A stretch of DNA of 64,000 bases, taken from NCBI GenBank assembly GCA_023634235.1, contig JAMKCF010000087.1, forward strand, positions 186,001-250,000. Reading direction: 5' to 3'. Positions within the stretch are counted from its first letter, which is position 1. Each line of letters begins with the position of its first letter. Source of the stretch: Pisaster brevispinus (taxonomy: Eukaryota > Echinodermata > Asteroidea > Forcipulatida > Asteriidae). Of the stretch, positions 33,898 to 43,485 are shown piece by piece. The position numbers were made by a program, and so were the translations under genes. The notes beneath the pieces were generated by a model that saw only the letters and a program-made list of their open reading frames with translations, did no database searches and was not told the origin of the DNA.

Positions 33898-34464
33898 GTA
33901 TGTTAAGAAATGTAAATTCTTTTAAGTGTAAGCAACCCTCAAGGCTGTGTCTACATCAAATTTCTTTAACGATGCAATGATGCGTCGTCTCATCACTTTC
34001 TCTGAACCTCGTGTTTTCCTGTCCCTCATAACTTGCCATCTTAAACATGGTCCTTTCTCCTCAGTTGTTTAGCCCTGTGCGTTGATTTTAGACTCTTAAA
34101 TTGTCAACAAAACAATGTCGTGCCTTCTCTTCACTTTCTCTGACTCGCATGTTGTCCTGTCTCTCATAACTTGGCACCTGAATGATTATTGAACTTTCAA
34201 ATTTTACATGATCCGATGTTGTTCTGTTTTTGTTTGTTTTTTAGGCTCTTGTTGTCTTCAACTTTAACATTTTTCATGAGCCGGAGTTTTGCTGTCTTTA
34301 GACAGTGCTGTCTCATTATTTCTTCTGCAACAAGTGTTGTCTTGTCTCTCATAACTTGCCGCTTGAATGATTGTTGGACCTTTAAACTATTCACCACCTG
34401 TCCTTGGTTTACTTTGAGGCTCCCGTGTTGCGTGCCTCAAAAATTAACAAAAATTTGTTTGCAG

Positions 34465-34495
34465 ATTATTCATTGAATTAGGAGTAGTTTCTATC
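34465..34495 (+). pseudogene. Exon-like cassette, short 5' stub
   Basis: Acceptor atttgtttgcag, then 'attattcattgaattaggag' and a break into monomer sequence with no donor. Confidence 0.35.
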
Positions 34496-34647
34496 ATGTT
34501 AAACTATTTACAAGCTAACTTTGTGCTGTCTTTGGTTTTCTGTTAGGCTCCTGTTGCCTAGTCTCTCCAACCTTAAGCGCTGTAATGTTTTCCTACTTTT
34601 AATATTTGATAAATGTTTAAGACAGTGTGTCTTATTTCTTTTTGCAG

Positions 34648-34712
34648 ATTCTCTGATTGAAGATAGCATTCATGTTGGAATAGACTTAATTTATCCGGAG
34701 ACATTTCTATGA
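34648..34712 (+). CDS. Terminal exon, last coding part
   Basis: After a strong acceptor (tttctttttgcag) the sequence is related to type B at its start and then unique. In the same frame it reads SLIEDSIHVGIDLIYPETFL and stops at TGA 34710-34712. The other two entry frames stop within four codons. No donor follows, and poly(A) signals lie about 320 bp downstream, so this looks like the last exon of the locus. The inference is that the array belongs to one plus-strand transcription unit. ATG at 34709 overlaps the stop as ATGA and opens a 64-codon frame (34709-34903) that runs into the satellite. Its relevance is unclear. Confidence 0.45.
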
Positions 34713-34849
34713 AATTAAAGATGGATGATGGTGACATCAGCAGAGAAAGAAGTTGGGAGATGAGTGTCAGTCTGCGTGAACACGATAAAGATGTGAAATT
34801 AGCAATCCGAGTAAATAACAACTTTCTTGAATGTTTATGTTGTAGAAGA

Positions 34850-35745
34850 TGGAAACGGTCTGAAACTGCATGGGTGGAAGATGTCGGGTACGTGAATAGT
34901 TAACTGTTTAGAACTGTATGGGTGGAAAATGCTGGGAATAGCAAACTGTCTTAAACTGTATGGGTGGAATACGTTGTTTGAGGAAGTAGTAAACTGTGTC
35001 AAGAAGCATAGGAAGAATATATTGAAAAAGGAATAAAAGAAAAATAAACTGGTCTGAAAAATATTGTGTAATGTGTTGGTTGTGTTCTATACATTTTTGG
35101 GTACGTGAATAGGAAACTGTACAGAAGGAATAAATCGGGCACGTGAATAGCAAACTGTCTTAAACTGTACGGAAGGAATATATCGGGTACGTGAATAGAA
35201 AACTGCCTTAAACTGTACGGAAGGAATATATCGGGTACGTGAATAGCAAAATGTCTTAAACTGTACGGGAGGTATATATCGGGTACGTGACTAACAAACT
35301 GTCTGAAACTGTACAGAAGTTTTATATCGGGTACGTGAAAAGCAAACTGTCTTAAACTGTACGGGAGGTATATATCGGGTACGTGAATAGCAAACTGTCT
35401 TAAACTGTACGGGAGGTATATATCGGGTACGTGAATAGCAAACTGTGTTAAATTATACGGAAGGTATATATCGGGTACGTGAATAGCAAACTGTCTTAAA
35501 CTGTACGGGAGGTATATATCGGGTACGTGAATAGCAAACTGTCTGAAACTGTACGGGAGGTATATATCGGGTACGTGAATAGCAAAATGTCTTAAACTGT
35601 ACGGGAGGTATATATCGGGTACGTGACTAACAAACTGTCTGAAACTGTACGGGAGGTATATATCGGGTACGTGAATAGCAAACTGTGTTAAACTATACGG
35701 AAGGTATATATCGGGTACGTGAATAGCAAACTGTAATAATATGTA
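34850..35745 (+). repeat. 48-bp tandem satellite, right block
   Basis: The unit contains gggtacgtgaatagcaaact, then gtcttaaactgtacgggagg, then tatatatc, 48 bp in all, about 17 copies. Copies between 35160 and 35745 are highly similar. The first few (34850-34985) are diverged, with 'tgtatgggtggaa', and are separated from the rest by about 100 bp holding the poly(A) signals. It shares its core and orientation with the block at 870-2040 but is much more homogeneous. Confidence 0.92.
35032..35088 (+). terminator. Candidate polyadenylation region
   Basis: Two AATAAA hexamers (35032-35037 and 35043-35048) are followed 15-40 bases later by GT-rich sequence (attgtgtaatgtgttggttg). This is the classic animal poly(A) signal plus downstream element, in the orientation of the exon array. 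Confidence 0.6.
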
Positions 35746-35775
35746 ATGGGAATATTAACAGTATAGGAATGATGA

Positions 35776-35912
35776 GGGCGTTGGGTGGAGCTTCACAGGA
35801 TGTGGATGGAGGTAGTGTAGGGTGTAGGGAAGGGGGTCAGGGGGCGTAGCCACCTGAGGGCGCGGGGCGAAGCCTCGCAGGATGCGGCCGAAGGCCGCGG
35901 CGATTTTTAGGG
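35776..35912. other. CpG-rich patch with a decayed internal duplicate
   Basis: GC- and CpG-rich sequence stands out in an AT-rich window. 35858-35895 (gcggggcgaagcctcgcagg, then atgcggccgaagg) is matched at about 35780-35812 by a version in which CG pairs are replaced by TG or CA (gagcttcacaggatgtggatgg). A small hairpin, gcggcc-gaa-ggccgc, lies at about 35883-35898. Function unknown; it could be a transposon end. Confidence 0.5.
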
Positions 35913-35929
35913 GTATTGTTCCTATGTTT

Positions 35930-36040
35930 CGTCTTTGTTTTATTTTTCTTTAATTTTCATTTTTATTTTATTTTATTTTATTTTATGTATGTATGTATAT
36001 ATATTATATTATATTATATTATATAGAAAAAAAAAAATAT
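35930..36040. repeat. AT-rich simple repeats
   Basis: Consecutive (TTTTA)n, (GTAT)n, (ATATT)n and an A run lead directly into the hairpin at 36043. Confidence 0.9.
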
Positions 36041-36042
36041 TT

Positions 36043-36116
36043 ATCCGAAGTAGTTCCTCCAAATCAGTAAGTAACTATTAAAAGTTACTTGCTGATTTGG
36101 AGGAACTACTTCGGAT
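36043..36116. other. Near-perfect 34-bp-stem hairpin
   Basis: Arm 36043-36076 (atccgaagtagttcctccaa...) pairs with arm 36083-36116 with a single mismatch (A versus G near the loop). The loop is the six bases attaaa. It could be a minimal inverted-repeat transposon remnant, a small-RNA precursor-like foldback, or a palindromic end structure. Nothing in the sequence decides between these. Confidence 0.85.
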
Positions 36117-36169
36117 ATTAGTGAAATAATGTGCTGGGAGTGGGTAACAACAGAGAAATTTTAATGAGG

Positions 36170-38370
36170 TTTCAAAAAGTACATTTTGTAACAAAGTTTC
36201 AGAGAGTAACAAAATTTAAGTAAACAATTTGTAACAACATTTTTAAGGAAAACATTTGTAACAAAATTTCAAAGTTTAAGGAAAAGATTGGCAACAAAAT
36301 TTAAGCAAAACATTTGTAACAAAATTTAGGAAAAACATTTGTAACAAAAATAAAGGAAAAAATCTTCACCCAAATTTAAAGAAAAAATTGGTCATAAAAT
36401 TTTTTTCAAAGATTAATACAAAGTTTTAAGCAAATGTTATATGGAACTTTAAAGAATTTTTTTTATATGAAACTTTAAGAAAATTTTACAAAAAAATTAG
36501 AGGAAAATTTAAGGAAAGTTTGATGCCATTTCAAGCAAAGTTTGACGCCATTACTAACAAAGTTTAAACAAAATTTAAGCAAAATTTCTAGCAAAGTTTG
36601 ACGCCAATACTAGCAAAGTTTGACGCAACGTTCAGCAAAATACAACAAATTATGGAAAATCGTAAGAACATATTTATTACCAAAACATTGTACAAAAATG
36701 TTAACCAAAATTGACGCAAGTACTAGCAAAGTTTGATACCATAGCAAGTAAGATGTTGTGCTTAACAAAGTTTGACGCAATGTTCTGCAAAGTTGGACAC
36801 AATTTTAGGCAAAATTTCAAGCAAAGTTTGACGCCATTACCAGCAAAGTTTGAACAAATTTTGAGCAAAGTTTGATCCAATTTTTAGCAAAGTTTAATGC
36901 AATGTTCTGCAAAGTTTGATACCATTACTAGCAAAGTTGAACACAATTTTAGACAAAATGTTGAGCAAAGTTTGACGCCATTACTAGCAAAGTTTGAAAA
37001 AAAAATTCAGCAAAACTTCTAGCAAAGTTTGATGCAGTTTAAAGCAAGGTTTGGCACCATTACTAGCAAAATTTGACAACATTTTAAGCAAAATTTCTAG
37101 CAAAGTTTAATGCAATTTCAAGCAAAATTTGATGCCAATACTAGCAAAAAAAGATGCCCTGCTTAGCAAAGTTTGATGCAATGTTCTTCAAAGTTTGACA
37201 CCATTTAATACTAGCAAACATTTTAAGCAAAATACAACAAATTATGGAAAATTTTAAGAACATATTTATTACTAAAACATCGTACAAAAATTATAACCAA
37301 AATTGATGCAAGTACTAGCAAAGTGTGATACCATAGCAAGTAAGATGTTGTGCTTAACAAAGTTTGACGCAATGTTCTGCAAAGTTGGACACAATTTTAG
37401 GCAAAATTTCAAGCCATTACTAGCAAAAATTGAAAAATTTAAAGCAAAATTTCTAGCAAAGTTTGACGCAATGTTCTGCAAAGTTTGATACCATTACTAG
37501 CTAAGTTGGACACAATTTTAGGCAACATTTCATGGAAAGTTTGACAAAACTTAAGCAAAATTTCTAGCAAAGTTTGATGCCAATACTAGCAAAGTAAGAT
37601 GCTGTGCTTAGCAAGGTTTGACGCAATGTTTAGCAAAGTTTGACACCATTACTAGCAAAGTTTGAAAACATTTTAAGCAAAATACAACAAATTAGGCCTA
37701 TGGAAAAATTTAAGAACATAATTATTAACAACATTTTCAACTAAATTTGATGCAAGTACTAGCAAAAATAGAAACTATTTTCAGTAAAGTTAGATGCCAT
37801 TTCAAAGTTTGGAAAAATTTAAGCAAATTTTCAAGCAAAGTTTGATGCAATTTCAAGCAAAGTTTGATGCAATTTCAAGCAAAGTTTGAGGCAATTTCTA
37901 GCAAAGTTTGAGGCAATTTCTAGCAAAGTTTGAGGCAATTTCTAGCAAAGTAAGATGCAGTGCTTAGCAAAGTTTGACGCAATGTTCAGCAAAGTTTGAC
38001 ACCATTACTAGCAAAATTTGAAAACATTTTATGCAAAATACAACAAATTAGGCCTATGGAAAATTTTAAGAACATAATTATTACAAAAACATTGTACAAA
38101 ATTTTCAACCAAATTTGATGCATATTAAAAACAAATTGAGAACAATTTGACGCGAGTAGTAGCAAAATTAGATGCCATTTTCAGTAAAGTCTTATGCAAT
38201 TTTCAACAAAGTTGGACAAAGTTTTAAGCACAATTTCTAGCAAAGTTTGACGCCAAGTATGATGCAATTTAAAGCAAAGTTTGATGCAATTTTAAGCAAA
38301 GTTAAAAGCAATTTGTTAGCAAAGTTTGATGCAATTACTAGCAAAGTTTGAAAACATTTTAAGTTCAGTT
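36170..38370 (+). repeat. Diverged roughly 22-bp minisatellite
   Basis: The motif agcaaagtttgatgcaattt and variants (gacgccattacta, acacaattttaggc) recur throughout. At 37830-37950 the period is clearly about 22 bp. Longer internal duplications exist: 36640-36860 resembles 37220-37440 and 37640-37760, each with 'aaaatacaacaaattatgg'. Open frames here arise from the repeat. Confidence 0.85.
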
Positions 38371-38399
38371 AAAAATTTTACCAATATAACAAAATGGAA

Positions 38400-38519
38400 T
38401 CTTAACGTTCTGTCGACAGCAAATGTTGTATATCTCTTCTAGAACCAGTTCTTGATGGCTTGGGTTGACATAGAACCAGAATCATAGCACAGTGGAGCAT
38501 CAGCGTTGTTCAATATCAA
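38400..38519 (-). other. Candidate last exon of a minus-strand transcript
   Basis: On the minus strand an acceptor ttttctactacag precedes 38519. Joined to the exon at 40907-40988, the frame reads ...NPKTFDIEQR and stops at TGA 38500-38502. No AATAAA is seen just downstream, so the 3' end is a guess. Confidence 0.3.
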
Positions 38520-38929
38520 CTGTAGTAGAAAATAAAAAGCATTTAGAATAAAACAAACAGTCTGTAATGTAAAATCTGTACACTGTTTAACTATTGCTTA
38601 GTCAAAAGTTGGGGGGGGGGGTTTACCAAGTTTGACGCCCCTAGTATAACCGATTTCTGGAATGTTACAGAGATGCAATTTGCAGTAAAGTTCAAGCAAT
38701 GCCAACCAAACAGATGCAGTTTGCAGCAATTTTCAACCAGATACTTATATATGCAATTTGTAACAGAGTTTCTAAGCACTTTCAACCAAATATAAATGCA
38801 ACTTGTAGCAAAGCAGTTTCTACTAGATACAAATACAACTTAAATAGCAGCAAAAGCAGTTTTAACCAGATATTAATGTAACTTGGTCCAAACTTTAAAG
38901 AAATATAAACCAAGTTTAAACGCAATCTG

Positions 38930-40095
38930 TAGTAAAGTTTCAAAGCAATTTCAACCCAATATAAATGCAGTTTGCAACAAGAGCAATTTCAGCCAAATAT
39001 AAATGCAGTTTGCAAGAAGAGCAATTTCAGCCAAACATAAATGCAGTTTGCAACAAGAGCAATTTCAGCCAAACATAAATGCAGTTTGCAACGAGAGCAA
39101 TTCTAGCCAAACATGAATGCAGTTTGCAACGAGAGCAATTCTAGCCAAACATCAATGCAGTTTGCAGCAAGAGCAATTTCAGCCAAACATCAATGCAGTT
39201 TGCAGCAAGAGCAATTTCAGCCAAACATCAATGCAGTTTGCAGCAAGAGCAATTTCAGCCAAACATCAATGCAGTTTGCAGCAAGAGCAATTTCAGCCAA
39301 ACATCAATGCAGTTTGCAGCAAGAGCAATTTCAGCCAAACATAAATGCAGTTTGCAACAAGAGCAATTTCAGCCAAACAGAAATGCAGTTTGCAACAAGA
39401 GCAATTTCAGCCAAACATATATGCAGTTTGCACCAAGAGCAATTTCAGCAAAACATATATGCAGTTTGCAGCAAGAGCAATTTCAGCCAAACATATATGC
39501 AGTTTGCAACAAGAGCAATTTCAACCAAACATAAATGCAGTTTGCAACAAGAGCAATTTCAGCCAAACATAAATGCAGTTTGCAACAAGAGCAATTTCAG
39601 CTAACCATAAATGCAGTTTGCAACAAGAGCAATTTCAGCCAAACATAAATGCAGTTTGCAACAAGAGCAATTTCAGCCAAACATAAATGCAGTTTGCAAC
39701 AAGAGCAATTTCAGCCAAACATAAATGCAGTTTGCAACAAGAGCAATTTCAGCCAAACATAAATGCAGTTTGCAACAAGAGCAACTTCAGCCAAACAGAA
39801 ATGCAGTTTGCAACAAGAGCAGTTTCAGCCAAATATAAATGCAGTTTGCAACAAGAGCAGTTTCAGCCAAATATAAATGCAGTTTGCAACAAGAGCAATT
39901 TCAGCTAACCATAAATGCAGTTTGCAACAAGAGCAATTTCAGCCAAACAGAAATGCAGTTTGCAACAAGAGCAGTTTCAGCCAAATATAAATGCAGTTTG
40001 CAACAAGAGCAATTTCAAGCAAACATAAACACAGTTTGCAACAAGAGCAATTTCAGCCAACATAAATGCAGTTTGCAACAAAAGCAATTTCTACT
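38930..40095 (+). repeat. 38-bp tandem minisatellite, about 30 copies
   Basis: The unit is atgcagtttgcaacaagagc followed by aatttcagccaaacataa (38 bp). Copies at 39120-39340 carry 'gcagcaagagc' and 'acatcaatg' variants, so neighbouring copies were homogenised in groups. All three plus frames are free of stops over long stretches, producing overlapping open frames up to 163 codons (39113-39604). This is a by-product of a 38-bp period without stop triplets and is not evidence for a protein. Diverged relatives extend from about 38640 to 40720. Confidence 0.93.
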
Positions 40096-40906
40096 AGATA
40101 CAAATGCAACTTTCAGTTAGGTTTAAAGCAATCTCAAGCAACTGCAATTTAAATAGCAGCAGTAGCAGTTTCAACCAGATATTATTGTCAAACTGTAATG
40201 CATTTTGTAGTAACATTTCAAAGCAATTTAAAACAAAATATAAATGCAAATGGCAACGAAATCAGTTCCAAGGTACAAACATGTACAGTCCAGTTAGAAT
40301 TGAAAGCAATTTCAGCTAAATATAAAACGCAGTTTGCAGCAAAAGCAATAAAGCCAAATATATAATTACAGTTTGTAAGCAGTTTCAACCGTATACACAC
40401 ATGCATGAATGCAGTTTGTAGCAAAAGTAATTTCAACGTAATATATAAATGCATTTTGTAGTTATGTTTCAAAGAAATTTTAAACAAACGTAAATGAGGT
40501 TTGCAGCAAAAGCAAATTCAGCTAAACTATAAATGATATTTGTCGCAAAGTTTCAAAAATGACAAACTTAAATGCAACATATAGTTACGTTTCAAGGCAA
40601 TTTCAATCATGTATAAAGACAGAATGCAGCAAAAGTAATTTCAACAAGATATAACTGTAATCTGTGGCAAGTTACAGATTATAACTGCAATGTGCTGTAG
40701 ACTTCAAATCAATTTCAAAAAATTAAGATACAAGTGAAGCTAGGAATTAAGCAATTTGAAAACAAATTTTTGTGTGAATTTTTAACAGGATTGTACGAGA
40801 GGTCAAGAATATTTAAAAAAAATAGTTTGAAATGTAATGCAAAGAGGGCAAGCTGAAATTTGAATCACACTCTCAGATTTCTAGTGTAAACAGAAATAAA
40901 ACTTAC

Positions 40907-40988
40907 AATGTTTTGGGATTGAATGGGGCAGGCTGCATGCATCCTTCAGGGCTGACATCCTTCAGGGCCGACATGGGCAAGTAGTGGG
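40907..40988 (-). other. Candidate minus-strand exon, 82 nt
   Basis: Minus-strand acceptor cttgttcaatttcag and donor catt|gtaagt. One frame is open (HYLPMSALKDVSPEGCMQPA, then PFNPKTL). It is followed by the exon at 38519 and preceded by those at 41220 and 41480. From its first ATG the joined frame would be a peptide of 27 residues. The upstream exon has an in-frame TAA, so a non-coding RNA or a small peptide is more likely than a large protein. Confidence 0.4.
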
Positions 40989-41188
40989 CTGAAATTGAAC
41001 AAGAAAATACATGGTGAATTTAATACATTGGTACAATCTTGCCAAAGCATAGTCGAAGCATAGCAAATTGTTTTTCCAGCAAAGAAAATACAGTTGAGTA
41101 TGGCATGAGTTAACATCATCGAGCTCAGAAAATTACACAGCGAGTGCCGTTGCAAATAACAAACCAGGATAAACTTGAACAATCTTAC

Positions 41189-41220
41189 TTGAGCATTGCA
41201 GATAAACGGAAATTTACGAG
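41189..41220 (-). other. Candidate minus-strand exon, 32 nt
   Basis: Acceptor ctctctgctttcag and donor tcaa|gtaaga on the minus strand. Very short; carries a TAA in the frame that continues into the next exon, so it would be untranslated. Confidence 0.35.
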
Positions 41221-41296
41221 CTGAAAGCAGAGAGAAATAATACTAATGTTACAAAATGGTACATGAGTAGAGCAAGGCACAAGGAGAGACACTTAC

Positions 41297-41480
41297 ATGT
41301 TGGTGTAGTTTGGGTTTCAATGGTACAGATTGAGACCACCAGAGATCCAAGAGTTGGCACCGTTCACCACACCAGCATCAGAACAGCAATGAAGTAACGG
41401 CCCAAGGACCTGGGTTTTTATTCGCCCTCCGCACGGTGGCACGCGCTCGTCTACACAAAAGCCACCTTTTCACCAGCAGT
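41297..41480 (-). other. Candidate minus-strand exon, 184 nt
   Basis: Acceptor tttgtattgcag and donor acat|gtaagt on the minus strand. Stops occur in all frames, so it would be a 5' untranslated exon of the small transcript described above. Together the exons at 41480, 41220, 40988 and 38519 form a consistent minus-strand chain. Confidence 0.35.
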
Positions 41481-41489
41481 CTGCAATAC

Positions 41490-43485
41490 AAATTAAATAG
41501 GTTAACTTCATTTGAAACTCTTGCTATTTTGAGAGTAACTTCAATAGGATTTAAGGCGTTAATGGTTGCTGCTCTTGTTCAACCTATTCACCGAGCGCCA
41601 GCCCTATCCAAACACCTGCTCTTTTTACTGCACACAATCCAGGCGTGTCATATTTAAATAAATTAGTAGCGTATTACGTCATATCAGGTCAGCACTGAAT
41701 TATTCAGAGTATCCTGTTCTTTAAACTGATTGGTTAGATCTGCGAGATGTTGGACCATCCAGCGGACGACACGGGAATTAGTTCGTGAATAATTTGAAGT
41801 TCTCAGTCAATGTTCGGCGCGGCGAGTTACATGGGTTCGGAGAAGGCGTTGGATTGGAGCGGTGGAATCCTTCAACGATGAGGTCATATTAATGTGCTAA
41901 AACAAGTTATCAATTATCGAGATGTATTGCCAAAACAAATAGTACACAACTTGAAACATTAAATAAATAATTCATGGCAAAATAAACAATTACAACCCAT
42001 GTAGAACCGGGGAAGCCCCCTTTCTTTGGGATTAAATTAAAACATGGTCTCCGTTTTTACACTTTATATCTATTTATCTTTTTGGGCAGCTGCTGCTACC
42101 CATTCCAAAAATACTAAAACATAATTTCCTGTAGCAATAAATAAATAATGTATCGTATACTGGGAATTGGGAATGAGGTAAACAATAAACGTTCCACCAC
42201 TTCAACTACTAGCCTTGCTCCTTTATTTATGCGGCGGCCGGAAAGCAAATAGTAACAACCCAAAAGATACATTTTGATACAATTTTTAGTTCACAAGTTC
42301 ACATCAAAGACCTGCTTGCCGCCCATTAACCGCAAAATGTAATTGTGTTACATGCGTAACCGTTAACAACGTACTCTGGTATTTCATTTATACATTGTAG
42401 CAACTTGCATTGACATGATGACGTCAGTTGCTTTGCTCGGTTTGTTTACAAAAATAGCGCCCTCCGCGGCAAGGAACTAACGATACCAAACAGTATATTA
42501 ACCTCAACTTCGATAAAAATAATTCATAATAAACAAAAACATCATGCCTGGTCGAGGCAATTTCACAAAAACCATTGGCCACCGCTAAACAACAGCCCTT
42601 TTCCAGCGTTCTTTCAAGTCCACGAAACCAAAATGAGGTAACTTTTTTAGAGTTTTAGATTGAAATTTACTGCTATTGATTGAATCTAGGTGACAACTGC
42701 AGATGATTAAGCCCCTAGCCCTGGTAGAACGTCAGTGTATGTTGCAACGGAGGAGTACAACCTGGGCTAATCATGTCCCTAATTTCAATCGATTGGAGTG
42801 AATTTCAGTCTAAAACTGAACGTGTGAAATTTGGAGTTTGGTCTGATCCGAGTTTATGGTGAAATGATAAATTGCTGTTACTCTCATTACTACCCTAGTC
42901 AGACAGACCAGTTATTTTGGGAGGTAAATGTGAACATTTTAATAAAAACATGACATTTTAAAAAACTTTTAAAAGGTAATTTTTAGGTGCTGATGATGGA
43001 CATGATGGAATAAAATCTGGAAGTCAGAAAACTATAAAGTTAATAATTAGGTTGGGGATTTAGTGGGCAGGCACAGCAGGGCTAGTTGGAAAGTGCTATT
43101 TGATATGAATTCAGATTATTAAAATTACATATTTTCATTATTAGTGAGGTTTCCCAAAAAAGTGCACAAGGAAAACAGGTATAATTTGTAGAACACTTAC
43201 AAATATAAATAATAACATTAGGTAACAACAGTGTGGGGAGCTGGTCTTCAATGCATGGTAATGACCAGGTTTTGGCTGCCTGCTGTTAATGGAACAAGCC
43301 AAAGATGAGGTCCATTATCAGTTCCCCACAATGTTATTCCCGCCAACATATACCTTCAACGAAGAAAAACAATCTTAATTATTAGAATCTTTTACATTTA
43401 ATTGCCGATAGTTAAAGAAATGTTCCACACGTGTGGGCTGTTCAACTTTTCATTGGCACCTAGTCACAAAATTAACTATTTGTGC
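41490..43485. other. Non-repetitive stretch, no supported gene
   Basis: Mixed AT-rich sequence with a few GC-richer spots (41800-41880, 42230-42245, 42455-42475). A 14-codon frame starting MPGRGNFTK at about 42544 ends quickly and is not supported as a gene. This could hold the promoter of the minus-strand transcript at 41480, but no clear core element is visible. Confidence 0.4.

Larger units (their letters stand above)
2041..34647 (+). repeat. 32-kb complex tandem array: about 100-bp monomers with embedded exon-like cassettes
   Basis: Outside the inserted mobile elements, this whole interval is built from two related monomers of about 100 bp that usually alternate. One reads 'ttgttcacgagccaatgttg', then 'tgccgtctcatcattttctc', then 'aacttgccacctaaatgatt'. 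The other reads 'ttattcacgagccgatgttg', then 'gtctttggttttctttgagg', then 'agtccctcaaaatcttagag'. About 30 exon-like cassettes are spaced 0.4-1.5 kb apart, each normally preceded by 'gtgtcttattttgtttgcag' and followed by 'gtatgttgaaaaatgtcatt'. Large pieces are duplicated: about 13.1-16.98 kb matches 17.45-20.96 kb, and about 7.0-13.5 kb without its insertions matches 23.7-27.8 kb. Stretches between cassettes hold only these monomers. I see no other gene in them. Confidence 0.9.

Noticed and set aside
39113..39604. 163-codon open frame
   Set aside because: It lies wholly in the 38-bp minisatellite, where all three frames are open; the repeat explains it.
36170..40095. CRISPR-like array
   Set aside because: Units are directly adjacent or vary throughout, with no constant repeat and unique spacer pattern, and the context is eukaryotic.
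42544..42588. Short frame beginning MPGRGNFTK as a gene start
   Set aside because: It stops after 14 codons; a possible donor downstream (atgag|gtaact) is not enough evidence.
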